A stretch of 64,000 nt of DNA, taken from assembly GCF_016765585.1 (NCBI RefSeq), contig NZ_JAESWC010000002.1, positions 682,001 through 746,000 of the forward strand, read 5' to 3'. The notes under the pieces are model-generated. The model had not been told where the DNA came from, made no database searches, and saw nothing but the letters and a program-made list of their open reading frames with translations. The position numbers and the translations under genes are program-made. This stretch comes from Clostridium rhizosphaerae. GTDB taxonomy: Bacteria; Bacillota; Clostridia; Clostridiales; Clostridiaceae. Of the stretch, positions 24,447 through 34,300 are shown one piece after another (the stretch's first letter is position 1; each line of letters starts with the position of its first letter).

Positions 24447-27044
24447 TTATTCTTCTACTGTTCCTTCAAAAGCATTTATATACATTTGCTTTAATTCACT
24501 TATTAATGGATATCTTGGGTTAGCTCCTGTACATTGGTCATCAAAAGCCTGCTCAGACATATCATCTAGTGTAGCATAGAATTTCTTATCTGATACTCCT
24601 GCTTCTTTAATTGTCTTTGGCATTCCAACTGCCGCCTTTAATTCTCCTATAGCCTTTATTAAAAGCTCAACCTTTTCATCTTCAGTGCTTCCTCCAAGAT
24701 TTAAGTAATCAGCAATCTTAGCATATCTTGATTTTGCATTTGGATACTTATATTGTGGGAAAGCAGCTTGCTTTCTTGGGTTATCTACTGCATTAAATCT
24801 TATAACTTCGTCAATCATAATAGCATTAGCTACTCCATGTGGTATATGGTGTGCAGCTCCTAATTTGTGCGCCATTGAGTGACATACTCCAAGGAATGCA
24901 TTTGCAAAAGCCATACCAGCTATAGTCGAAGCATGAGCCATCTTTTCTCTTGCCTTGATATTTGTAGTTCCTTCATTGTAAGCAGCTGGAAGATATTTAA
25001 ATATTAATCTTATAGCTTCTAAAGCTAATCCATTAGTATATTCTGAAGCAAGTACTGATACATAAGCTTCTAAAGCATGTGTTAAAGCATCTATACCTGA
25101 AGCCGCAGTTAAGCCTCTTGGCATCTTCATCATAAGCTCAGCATCTACTATAGCCATATCTGGAGTTAATTCATAATCAGCAAGCGGGTATTTAACTCCT
25201 GTCTTTTCATCAGTTATAACCGCAAATGGAGTTACTTCTGAGCCAGTTCCTGCTGAAGTTGGTACAGCAATCATCATTGCTTTTTCACCCATAGTTGGGA
25301 ACTTGTATACTCTCTTTCTAATATCCATAAATCTCATAGCTAAATCTTCGAATTTTACTTCTGGATGCTCATATAATACCCACATAATCTTAGCAGCGTC
25401 CATTGGTGATCCTCCGCCTACTGCTATGATTGTATCTGGCTGGAAGTTCTTCATTTCTTCAGCACCTTTTCTAGCGGTTGCTAGCGTTGGATCTGGAGCA
25501 ACATCAAAGAACACTTTATAATCAATTCCTATATCTTCTAGTACCCTTATAACTGTATCTACAAATCCTAAATCATATAATACCTTATCTGTTACGATAA
25601 ATGCCTTTTTCTTTCCTAAATCTTGAAGTTCTCTCAAAGCAACTGGCAAGCTGCCGTATTTAAAGTAAACTTTTTCTGGGACTCTAAACCAAAGCATATT
25701 TTCTCTCCTCTCAGCAACACTCTTAACGTTTAATAGATGCTTAACTCCTACATTTTCTGATACAGAGTTTCCGCCCCAAGAACCGCAGCCAAGTGTTAAA
25801 GATGGAGCCAATCTAAAGTTATATATATCTCCAATTGCACCTTGCGCAGATGGCATATTGATTATTGTTCTACCAGTTTTCATCATTGCGCCAAACTTTT
25901 CTATTCTATCCTTGCACTTAACTTGATCAGTATAAAGAACAGACGTATGTCCAAATCCACCTAATTCAACAAGCCTAGATGCCTTTTGAAGCGCTTCATC
26001 AAAACTCTTTACTCTATACATTCCAAGCACTGGTGATAACTTTTCATGTGAGAAAGCTTCTTCAAGTTCAACTGATTCAACTTCTCCTATTAAAACTTTA
26101 GCATCTTCTGAAACTACTACTCCTGCCATCTCAGCTATCTTGAAGGCAGATTGTCCAACTATATCTGCATTTAATGCACCATTTGGCTTTAATATTGTTT
26201 TTCTTACTTTATCAACTTCTTCACCTTTTAAGAAATAAGCTCCTCTTTCAATAAATTCAGCTCTTACTTCTTCGTAAACTTCATCCATTACTATAACTGT
26301 CTGCTCTGATGCACAAATAACACCATTATCAAAAGTCTTTGAAAGTAATATTGAACTTACAGCCATCTTTAAATGAGCCGTTTCATCTATAATAGCTGGT
26401 GTGTTTCCTGCACCAACCCCTATAGCTGGCTTTCCTGAGGAATATGCAGCTCTTACCATTCCTGGTCCGCCAGTTGCAAGTATTATATCTGCCTCTGCCA
26501 TAACCATTTGAGACATTTCTACTGTAGGCTCGTCTATCCATCCAACGATTCCTTCTGGAGCTCCAGCTTTAACTGCAGCATCTAAAACTATTTTAGCAGC
26601 AGCTATTGTAGCTTTCTTTGCTCTTGGATGAGGTGAGAAAATTATACCATTTCTTGTCTTTAAAGCAATAAGTGCTTTAAAGATCGCTGTTGAAGTTGGG
26701 TTTGTTGTAGGAACTATTGCAGCAATAACTCCTATTGGTTCAGCAACTTTAGTAATACCAAAAGCTTCATCAGTTTCTATAACTCCACAAGTCTTTTCAT
26801 CTTTATATTGATTATATATATATTCAGAAGCAAAGTGATTTTTTATAACCTTGTCTTCAACTATTCCCATCCCTGTTTCTTCAACTGCCATTTTAGCAAG
26901 TTTAATTCTTGAGTTGTTTGCAGCCATAGCAGCTTGTCTAAAAATTTCATCTACCTGCTCCTGTGTGTAAGTAGAAAACTTTCTTTGAGCTTCTCTAATT
27001 TGCTCAATTCTTTGGATTAACTCTTCTGGGTTAGTAACTCTCAT
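24447..27044 (-). CDS. adhE: Bifunctional acetaldehyde-CoA/alcohol dehydrogenase (copy 2)
   Basis: 865 residues with the same two-domain layout as the copy at 15284: aldehyde dehydrogenase with Cys in [11 protein letters not shown], then iron alcohol dehydrogenase with [20 protein letters not shown] and [16 protein letters not shown]. The proteins align along their whole length, with differences scattered. It makes ethanol from acetyl-CoA and reoxidises NADH. The upstream region has a strong sigma-A promoter flanked by two Rex-like operators, so expression should respond to the NADH/NAD ratio. AAGGAGG precedes the ATG. Confidence 0.97.
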   Translation of the reverse strand: MRVTNPEELIQRIEQIREAQRKFSTYTQEQVDEIFRQAAMAANNSRIKLAKMAVEETGMGIVEDKVIKNHFASEYIYNQYKDEKTCGVIETDEAFGITKVAEPIGVIAAIVPTTNPTSTAIFKALIALKTRNGIIFSPHPRAKKATIAAAKIVLDAAVKAGAPEGIVGWIDEPTVEMSQMVMAEADIILATGGPGMVRAAYSSGKPAIGVGAGNTPAIIDETAHLKMAVSSILLSKTFDNGVICASEQTVIVMDEVYEEVRAEFIERGAYFLKGEEVDKVRKTILKPNGALNADIVGQSAFKIAEMAGVVVSEDAKVLIGEVESVELEEAFSHEKLSPVLGMYRVKSFDEALQKASRLVELGGFGHTSVLYTDQVKCKDRIEKFGAMMKTGRTIINMPSAQGAIGDIYNFRLAPSLTLGCGSWGGNSVSENVGVKHLLNVKSVAERRENMLWFRVPEKVYFKYGSLPVALRELQDLGKKKAFIVTDKVLYDLGFVDTVIRVLEDIGIDYKVFFDVAPDPTLATARKGAEEMKNFQPDTIIAVGGGSPMDAAKIMWVLYEHPEVKFEDLAMRFMDIRKRVYKFPTMGEKAMMIAVPTSAGTGSEVTPFAVITDEKTGVKYPLADYELTPDMAIVDAELMMKMPRGLTAASGIDALTHALEAYVSVLASEYTNGLALEAIRLIFKYLPAAYNEGTTNIKAREKMAHASTIAGMAFANAFLGVCHSMAHKLGAAHHIPHGVANAIMIDEVIRFNAVDNPRKQAAFPQYKYPNAKSRYAKIADYLNLGGSTEDEKVELLIKAIGELKAAVGMPKTIKEAGVSDKKFYATLDDMSEQAFDDQCTGANPRYPLISELKQMYINAFEGTVEE

Positions 27045-27104
27045 AATAAGCCTCCTTAAAATTTATATAAATTAGTTATTTTACAATGTTATGTGTTTAT
27101 TTGA

Positions 27105-27122
27105 TTGTTAAATTTTTAACCA
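27105..27122. promoter_or_regulatory. Probable Rex operator, downstream of the adhE promoter
   Basis: TTGTTAAATTTTTAACCA matches the clostridial Rex consensus TTGTTAAnnnnTTAACAA with a single mismatch. It begins about at the predicted transcription start, 61 bases before the adhE start codon. Confidence 0.75.
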
Positions 27123-27129
27123 CAAGATT

Positions 27130-27158
27130 ATTATAATTGCACTTTGAATAAAATGCAA
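27130..27158 (-). promoter_or_regulatory. Sigma-A promoter of second adhE
   Basis: On the minus strand TTGCAT (27153-27158), a 17-base spacer and a perfect TATAAT (27130-27135). Confidence 0.75.
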
Positions 27159-27164
27159 TAGTTT

Positions 27165-27182
27165 TTGTTAAAATTTCTACAA
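27165..27182. promoter_or_regulatory. Possible second Rex operator, upstream of the -35
   Basis: TTGTTAAAATTTCTACAA matches the Rex consensus at 12 of 14 defined positions. It lies six bases upstream of the -35 element, so the two sites bracket the promoter. Confidence 0.45.
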
Positions 27183-27526
27183 AGTTTTTATAAAAATATA
27201 ATTTTTGATTTTTAAAATTATTCCAGTAATTTTTAATAAATTGAAAACGTTTCGAGGAATAAATTTCGTTTTATTAAGTAAATTCAGAAAATTGAGCTTA
27301 TTATTTGCTAATTATATTCTATATTTTAACCTGTATAGTATTTAACAAACTTGCCATATCTTTAAAGTTAGTTATTTTTTTAACACAATTTAATATAATA
27401 CACTACTATCATTTTATCTTTATTATGCAGCCGGCTGTTAAGCAAATGATTTAAATATATATTATCTGAATTAATATAATTTATCAATAATTATTTTCAA
27501 TTAAAAATTATTTTCACAATCCCAAT
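27183..27526. other. Gene-free AT-rich stretch
   Basis: About 340 bases upstream of the adhE promoter with no ORF that has a ribosome binding site. The only notable element is a 10-bp GC-rich palindrome, CAGCCGGCTG, at 27428-27437, which stands out in this AT-rich DNA; role unknown. Confidence 0.5.
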
Positions 27527-27562
27527 ATAAAAGAGTATGACAAAATAATCATACTCTTTTAT
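27527..27562 (-). terminator. Terminator of the M4 protease gene
   Basis: Perfect 14-bp arms (27527-27540 and 27549-27562). Confidence 0.88.
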
Positions 27563-27581
27563 ATATATCTTTATTATAGTT

Positions 27582-29594
27582 TTAATAAGTTGCCTTTAAG
27601 GAATATTTAGTCGTTGTACTATATGCACCGTTATACCCTCCAACAAGAATATAGTAAGCCCCTGTATAATTTGCTATAAAGCTGATACTCTCTGAAGTCG
27701 TGCTTCCATTTTCTGAGGATGCTAGCAAATTACCACTTGAATTATATAAATATAAATCATAATCTTTAGGAAGAGTTGATAAGCTTATAGTTATTTTCCT
27801 TCCGGTTGAAGTTGAAAGCTTATAATAATCTATATCACTTGAAGAAGATATATATGAGCTGTAAGTTGTTCCTGAAGTAATCGCATATGCTTGAGACAAT
27901 GTATTATTAGGTTCATAAGAATCACTAACTGATACTACTCCTACAGTATTAAACGCATTACTTACTGCTGAAACTTCCGTACCTGAAGCTCCATATAAAT
28001 CTGCTGCGGCCTGTGCAACAGCATTTCTTGCTCCTAAAAAGTCAGTGTTAGCTGTCATATAATTTGTTAATGCCCTATAGTAAATTCGAGCTGTTTTTTC
28101 ACTACCTATAGACTGAGCAACTAAAAACGCTGCTTTGTTTGGTATACCGCTGTTAGTATGAACTCCACCATTATCTGAAGTTGTATTTACATATTTACTC
28201 ATATTGTCAGGCTGGCTGTACAATGATGGATTAGCAAGGCTTCTTAATGCATCTCCTGGTGTACTAGGCGTATATACAGCATCCCCTACTACCCAGTCAG
28301 AAGAATTAAAAGTCCATGTACCTCCGCCTTTTACATTATATTTATCGTAAGTATTAACTAAAACTCCTAAAACATCAGACATTGACTCATTTAATGCACC
28401 AGATTGATTCGAATAATTTAAATTTGCAGTATACGAAGTAACTCCGTGCGTAAGTTCATGGGCTACTACATCCAAGTCTCCACTTAAGTATGTGAACTGG
28501 CTGCCATCTCCGTCTCCATATACCATTTGAGTCCCATCCCAAAAGGCATTATTATATGCACTCCCGTAATGTGTAGTAGAAATTATACTCATACCATTAT
28601 TATCTATACTATTTCTATTAAAGAGGCTTTTATAGAAATCATAAACTACGCCAGCATAATAATGTGCACTTACAGACGCTTTAAGTGCAGTAGTGTTAAA
28701 AGTACTGCTGCTATTAGTAACTAAAGTTCCTGGCTCAACTTGTTTATTGCCAGCTGTATAAGTATTAATCTGTCCTGACATTGGCTTGGTTGTATCCTTC
28801 ATTTGATAAGTTCCACTTGAGAGGTATAAATTTAGAGGTTTTGTTGTGCCGTCAACAGCAACTCCGCTTCCTGTTGCAGTGCCATCGTATCTTATATTGT
28901 CTTCTTTATCTATAATCTGTCCTGAATTAGCTTCAATATAAATATTCCAATTTCCTATTTCAGGTTCATTATATTGAATATTAACATTATATACTTCATA
29001 GGCAGTATCATCTTTAATAATTACTTGCTTCTCTACCTTAGGAGCAGTTCTTAATTCTTTAAATTTCAATTCCTTTTCAGCTAATTTTACTGCTTCCTTT
29101 TCTGTTATCCTTGTATTTCCAAGAACTTTCGTATCTTTAATCTTATTTTCTATATTTCCAGTAATATTTGAAATTATTCCATCTTTATCTACATGTACTA
29201 CTAATTCTTTTCCCTTAACTTGATCACCTTTAATAAGCTGGTTAATTTTTACCTTAGTATATCCCAATTCGTCTTTTTCAATTTTTGAAATTTTAAAATT
29301 CTCTGTGGTATTTGTTAAACCAAACAACTCCTTATTTTCTTCTAAGTAATTCACAATATCATTATTATTTACATTAACTTTATCCGATATTTTACCGCTA
29401 ATAAATATATTCAGTCCTTTGTTTTCATGAAAACTCATCTTTAGCTTGTCACCGCTTTTATCCTTCATTTTTTCTATTATTTTTGCTTTAGCCCCATTTT
29501 CTAAAGATGTATTCTTTTCCTTTGCAGATACTGAAGTTATACACGAAGTAACCATAACAATACTAATAATGATTGACAATGTTCTTTTTTTCAC
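27582..29594 (-). CDS. Secreted thermolysin-like (M4) neutral metalloprotease with PPC domain
   Basis: 670 residues from the GTG at 29594 (AGGGGG seven bases upstream; the TTG at 29621 precedes that site). A signal peptide ending near VSA is followed by FTP and PepSY propeptide domains (to about residue 235), which inhibit and fold the enzyme. The M4 catalytic domain has the zinc motif HELTH at 379-383, third ligand Glu about 403 in NESMSDVLG, and GGVHTNSGI. The final 110 residues are a PPC domain (DSYEPNNTLSQA...), often removed on maturation or used for binding substrate. It degrades extracellular protein. The gene is monocistronic. Confidence 0.95.
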   Translation of the reverse strand: MKKRTLSIIISIVMVTSCITSVSAKEKNTSLENGAKAKIIEKMKDKSGDKLKMSFHENKGLNIFISGKISDKVNVNNNDIVNYLEENKELFGLTNTTENFKISKIEKDELGYTKVKINQLIKGDQVKGKELVVHVDKDGIISNITGNIENKIKDTKVLGNTRITEKEAVKLAEKELKFKELRTAPKVEKQVIIKDDTAYEVYNVNIQYNEPEIGNWNIYIEANSGQIIDKEDNIRYDGTATGSGVAVDGTTKPLNLYLSSGTYQMKDTTKPMSGQINTYTAGNKQVEPGTLVTNSSSTFNTTALKASVSAHYYAGVVYDFYKSLFNRNSIDNNGMSIISTTHYGSAYNNAFWDGTQMVYGDGDGSQFTYLSGDLDVVAHELTHGVTSYTANLNYSNQSGALNESMSDVLGVLVNTYDKYNVKGGGTWTFNSSDWVVGDAVYTPSTPGDALRSLANPSLYSQPDNMSKYVNTTSDNGGVHTNSGIPNKAAFLVAQSIGSEKTARIYYRALTNYMTANTDFLGARNAVAQAAADLYGASGTEVSAVSNAFNTVGVVSVSDSYEPNNTLSQAYAITSGTTYSSYISSSSDIDYYKLSTSTGRKITISLSTLPKDYDLYLYNSSGNLLASSENGSTTSESISFIANYTGAYYILVGGYNGAYSTTTKYSLKATY

Positions 29595-29713
29595 TATTTT
29601 ACCCCCTATAATATTATTCAATTCATTTGTAACTATATTTTAATTAATTTATAGTTACCATATAATATATTACCGCTAGCTTCCTCTTATTACTGTCTTC
29701 GTATAATTCTAAT

Positions 29714-29749
29714 AAAAAAAATACAGATTTGTTAATATCAAATCTGTAT
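29714..29749 (-). terminator. Terminator of the 29763 gene
   Basis: Perfect 10-bp arms (29721-29730 and 29740-29749) with seven T on the minus strand. Confidence 0.88.
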
Positions 29750-29762
29750 CAGGTTAAATTTA

Positions 29763-30257
29763 CTAATCTATATTCATTTTTATTAGTTTATCTATAAATT
29801 TCAAAGCATCTCCCGGTTCGTCATCAACAAGTTTATATAGACCTTCTCCTTCTGGAGCCGGATAATAATAGCTTAAGTTATTACCTTCGTCAACATTTTC
29901 AATAACTCCAAGTACTGCTGGCTTCCATCCATTTTCTATAAGCCTATCAAAAATATTATCTTTTGTTATAATTTCAACAGATTGCGGATTAAAGCTTTTG
30001 TTCCAAAGGTTACTCCATCCATCTCCAAAATTAAACTCCGGCTTATCATGAAGACTCAGCTCCTCTTCAGTGTAAAGTTCGCCTTTCATCTCACTAATTC
30101 TAATTTTACCAAAGATTTTTATTATATAACTGTATTTAAACTTCCCTTTTACTCTTGTGTAAAGCTTATCTTTCTCTTCTATCTTCCACCCGCCTTTTAT
30201 AAGCTGCGGATCTGTAAAAGCTGTAGTTAACTTTACCCTAAAACTTACTGCTTTCAT
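29763..30257 (-). CDS. Hypothetical protein
   Basis: Unrecognised. 164 residues from the ATG at 30257, which has AAAAGGAGA upstream; the ATG at 30281 overlaps no ribosome binding site. It is a soluble mixed alpha/beta protein, rich in aromatic and charged residues, without a signal peptide, Cys or membrane segment. It has WSNLWNKSF and YYYPAPEGEGLYKLVDDEPGDAL as its most distinctive stretches. It stands alone between the M4 protease and the divergent collagen-like gene. Confidence 0.7.
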   Translation of the reverse strand: MKAVSFRVKLTTAFTDPQLIKGGWKIEEKDKLYTRVKGKFKYSYIIKIFGKIRISEMKGELYTEEELSLHDKPEFNFGDGWSNLWNKSFNPQSVEIITKDNIFDRLIENGWKPAVLGVIENVDEGNNLSYYYPAPEGEGLYKLVDDEPGDALKFIDKLIKMNID

Positions 30258-30405
30258 TAGTTTATATCTCCTTTTTATCACAACTTAATACAACAATATT
30301 TTACCACATTATATTATAAACTTTACTAATATACTTATAAATTTATTAACAAATTTTAATTACTAAGCATAATATGTAATGTAATCTTTTTTAAAGGAGT
30401 ATAGT

Positions 30406-30954
30406 ATGTACAACGACGATTATCGTGATCCTGAGCAATTAAATGAAAATGATTATTATGATGAAATTGATGAATCAGGTGATGAATACTTTAGAGATGA
30501 AGAAGCTGACGAATTTGTTGAGTTCACTCCACCTTACGGATGTCCATTTTATCGTCAACAGTTTCCAGGAGGCTTTATGCCGCCTAGACCACCTTTTGGT
30601 CCTCCAGGAGGAGGCCCTGGCGGATTCCCAGGCGGACCTGGAAATTTTCCTGGGGGCCCTGGCGGAGGTCAAGGCGGAGCACCCCAAGGCCCACCACCAA
30701 ACTTTACTCCATCTAAGTCACAGGCTAAGAGTCTTAGTTCAGCAGGCGGACCTTCTGCTTTGGCAGTTGATGCCAGATCTTTAAGGCCTTGCTTGTTTAG
30801 ATTTACTTACCTATGGCTTAGAAACGGAAATTCTTTTTGGGCTTTTCTAACCTTTGTTGGTAGAAGGTCTGTTGCAGGGTTTAGATGGAACGGCAGAAGA
30901 TGGGTATACTTTGGAATCGACACAAATAGAATAGATTTCTTTATATGTTATTAA
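30406..30954 (+). CDS. Collagen-like Gly/Pro-rich protein with C-terminal aromatic domain
   Basis: 182 residues with three parts. Residues 1-45 are strongly acidic and Tyr-rich. Residues 52-97 are Gly/Pro-rich (repeats of GGPGGF type), giving an irregular collagen-like region. Residues 97-182 form a compact aromatic and basic domain, starting PPNFTPSK and including TYLWLRNGNSFW and IDFFIC. The last part aligns without gaps to the next gene's product. No signal peptide. AAAGGAG precedes the ATG. The make-up suggests a structural or surface protein, possibly of the spore, but there is no direct evidence. The collagen-like DNA shows high GC against its neighbours because of the Gly/Pro codons. 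Confidence 0.8.
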   Translation: MYNDDYRDPEQLNENDYYDEIDESGDEYFRDEEADEFVEFTPPYGCPFYRQQFPGGFMPPRPPFGPPGGGPGGFPGGPGNFPGGPGGGQGGAPQGPPPNFTPSKSQAKSLSSAGGPSALAVDARSLRPCLFRFTYLWLRNGNSFWAFLTFVGRRSVAGFRWNGRRWVYFGIDTNRIDFFICY

Positions 30955-31008
30955 TTATTTGTAGGAAAAAGCATGCCTAATTACATCTATTTTAGAGGGT
31001 GAGGCTGT

Positions 31009-31332
31009 ATGCCTACTCTGTCTGTAGACAGAAATCCAGAGGATTCCGAAGCTCCTAAAACTAGACCTCCAAACTTTTTGCCTGATAAAGATAAAGCCCA
31101 TGCCTTAGGCTTTACTAAAACGCCCGGAACAAATACAGTTGCCTCAGCTACTGTAGTACCTTGTCAAAACAAATTAACTTATATATGGTTGAATAACGGA
31201 AGAACTTTTTGGTCAAAACCTATACAAATAAATCAAGGTAATATAGTCTGCTGGGTATGGATTAACTCAAAATGGATATCGCAAACAATAAATTTAAAAG
31301 ATATTGATACTTTCATATGTGAATGGTTTTAA
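31009..31332 (+). CDS. Paralogue of the collagen-like protein's C-terminal domain
   Basis: 107 residues; 19 leader residues, then a domain (20-105) that aligns without gaps to residues 97-182 of the preceding gene's product. Shared anchors are PPNF (20 and 97), Pro-Cys (51-52 and 128-129), TYxWLxNGxxFW and the terminal FIC, with both Cys pairs exactly 52 residues apart. The two Cys could form a disulfide. It lies 54 bases after the first gene with its own GAGGGTGAGG ribosome binding site, so the two are one operon. Function unknown. Confidence 0.8.
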   Translation: MPTLSVDRNPEDSEAPKTRPPNFLPDKDKAHALGFTKTPGTNTVASATVVPCQNKLTYIWLNNGRTFWSKPIQINQGNIVCWVWINSKWISQTINLKDIDTFICEWF

Positions 31333-31340
31333 TGCAATAA

Positions 31341-31381
31341 AAAAAGATATGCTTTGGTATATTTCAACCTTAGCATATCTT
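31341..31381. terminator. Bidirectional hairpin terminator
   Basis: 10-bp arms (31344-31353 and 31372-31381) between convergent genes; T tracts on both sides. Confidence 0.75.
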
Positions 31382-31397
31382 CTTTTATTACTGCTTT

Positions 31398-34300
31398 TTA
31401 AACAGCTTCATTGTCTCTCTTTCTTCTGCCAGTTACCATTAATGCTCCACCAAGTACTGCAATTAATGCACCTAAATCAAGCATTACAGCAAAATCAATT
31501 GGTGAACCAGTCTTAGGAAGACTTGGTGCTGCTGATTTTTCCATTACAAAGTAATCACTACAGTGATTAGTTGTGAATGTAATATATCCATCAGCGTCAA
31601 CTGTAACATCAGTAATTATCTCATATGTGTTCTTATCAGCATAATATCTGTTAATATAAACAGCTTTATTTGCCCAATCCTTACCTATGAATACTTTAAC
31701 TGTTGCAGTTCCTGGAAGAGGTCCATCATAGTTGAAGGAGAATGGAACTATAGCTACATCCTTTCCAACAACAGCCTTTATTTTAGCTTCTTCTTTGTTC
31801 TTTAATTCAGCAGAAACTGTTTTTAAGGAAAGATCTATATCCGCTGTAACATCTGATGTAATATCTTTTCCATTAAATGTCCAAGTTACTCCATCTCTTT
31901 GGAACACTATAGTTTTATCTTGTCCTTTGATAGCGTTGAATATATCTTTGCTAACTTTTGAATTAGTAGTTATATCAACAGTTACTTTTGAACCAGCTGC
32001 TGTATTCTTAACAGCATTTACAACACTAGCTGAATCCTTATTATCTACAACTTGTGGTTGATCCACTTGCTGTGTTACTGCTGTAGTGTAAATCTTCCAA
32101 TTGTTTGCATTTGTTGGAGTTATTGTTTTGTTATATTGAACATATTTGAACATCATATTTCTTACTTGTCCATCATCTCCAAGAGCCTTAGCTGAATCAT
32201 AGTAAGTTGCAGCTATTGTAGCAGCACTTCCTGGTGTTAATCCAGCTGCAGCCATAAATCCTCCACCGCCATTGTATCTATAGTTGTTTATTGCAACTTT
32301 GAATACATCGGTATCTTTTACAAGCTTCCCATTAACTTTAAGATTCTTTATTCTATTTCCCGAAGTAACTAATCCCTTAGCATCTGTTGTGCAAGCTGGT
32401 TGAGTTAAATCAATATCATATGTTGCTCCAAATAATTGATCTAAGTTGTAATCAGCAATATTTAGTACAGGATCCTTAACTATTGAATCATTAGGATTTG
32501 TTGTTTGTTTGTAGTATCTTACTGACCATTCCATCCAGTTCTTAAGCTGCTTTCCAGTCATATTTACTCCAAACAGGAAGTTTTCAAATACATAAACCCC
32601 CATTATATCCTGTCTCTTTATATCTCCTTGAGGAACTTTTGCTGTTAAACTTAGTGGAGCGGCAATTGAAAGTTGTGCCTTGGCTCCATCCATTTGAACT
32701 TTGTTTACAAGTTCCATTATTGTTGAAGGTTCAGTTAATTGCTTTGTTCCCTCAAATGCAGCTGTAGCTTTTCCTATAACTGTATTAGTATAAGCAAGCG
32801 TAGCATCCTGATATGGTTTAGCTAACGCTAGTATAGCTGGGTCTGCAACTGTATCTGTAGGTAATGTAACATCAAATCCAAGTAAATTAACTAGATTTCC
32901 ATCAGCGTCGAAATTAAGGTCTATCTGGCTAATTATTCCGTCGCCATTCTTTGGTTCTACCACTGTTACAACTTTTCCATCCGGATTTGTAAAGGAATAA
33001 GTTTTACCAGTATGAGTGTGTCCTGCAAGAATTGCATCTATTCCAGATACTTGCTTAGCTACTGCATCAACTTGGTTTTCTGGAATTACATCACTTGCGC
33101 TGGCAACTCCACTGTGAGCTGAAACTATAACATAGTCACATTTTTCAGCATTTTTCAATACTGGAACCCATTTCTTTGCTTCATCTACTAAATCGTTAAA
33201 TTGTAATCCTGCATAGTGAGCTGGATCTTCCCAGCTTGGCACTGTCTTTGTAGTAAGTCCAAGTACCCCAACCTTAACTGGTTTTCCACTTACAGTAAAG
33301 TTTTTAGTAACATATGGCTTTACAAAGTTTGTCTTATCTGATGTATTGTATATATTAGCTGATAATACGTCAATTCCTTCTTTGCTAGCATCTTTTATAA
33401 TTCTATTTAATGTAGTAAGTCCATAATTGAATTCGTGGTTTCCTAGAGTCCATGAATCATAACCCATAGCTCCCATAACCTTCATCATTGGGTATTCAGT
33501 AGTTTGATCTATCATATTATAGTAATATACAAGTGGAGTTCCCTGTATTGTATCTCCATTGTCTATTAACATAGTATTTGGATTTGCAGCTCTCAAACCA
33601 TTCATGTATGTTGAAACTCTAGCAAGTCCAACATTTGCTGCCAATCCAGTATTGTAATCCATCGGATATATAGCACCATGTACGTCTGAAGTTCCAACAA
33701 TAGAGATTGTTGTTACTGGAGATTTAGCATTAACTATTCTTTGATCCATAACAACACTAACTGTCTTTTTAGCTCTGATATCTGCTAAAAATGCATCTCT
33801 AGCTAAGACATGTGTAGCAACTAAAGTTGCTTTTACAGCTGGATCTGTAAAGGCAGTAAATTTGTCTCCGCCCGTCAAAACATAGTCAGGACCAGCCAAA
33901 GTTAATGTACCGAATATAGGTGATCCATCTTCCTTAGTTATCTTATAAACTCTGTCTGAACTAGGTCTTGCAGGATCATAATAAAACTTAATTCCTGAAA
34001 CTTGTATCCCATTGCCGCCATCCATAACAGCTTGTTCAAGAATAGCTTTTAATTGAGCATAATTAACTTTAACTGTATTAATTTCATTATCAAAAGGAGC
34101 AAAGTTAAATACTTGTCCTACAGTTATGTCACCTTTGCTAAAGTCGCATCTTAAGCCACCATTGTTAGCTACACCAATATCAGCCTTAGCACTGTTCTTT
34201 ACTACATCAGATGCCCAGTTTCCAAGCTGTGATTCTCCATAAGGTTTTGCTACTTGAGTCCTGTTCAAATCCTCTGAAATATTTCCAACAACCACACTAA

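Noticed and set aside
30443-30784. Overlapping 113-codon ORF in another frame of the collagen-like gene
   Set aside because: It comes from the GC-rich Gly/Pro codons; the frame at 30406 has the ribosome binding site and a paralogue downstream.
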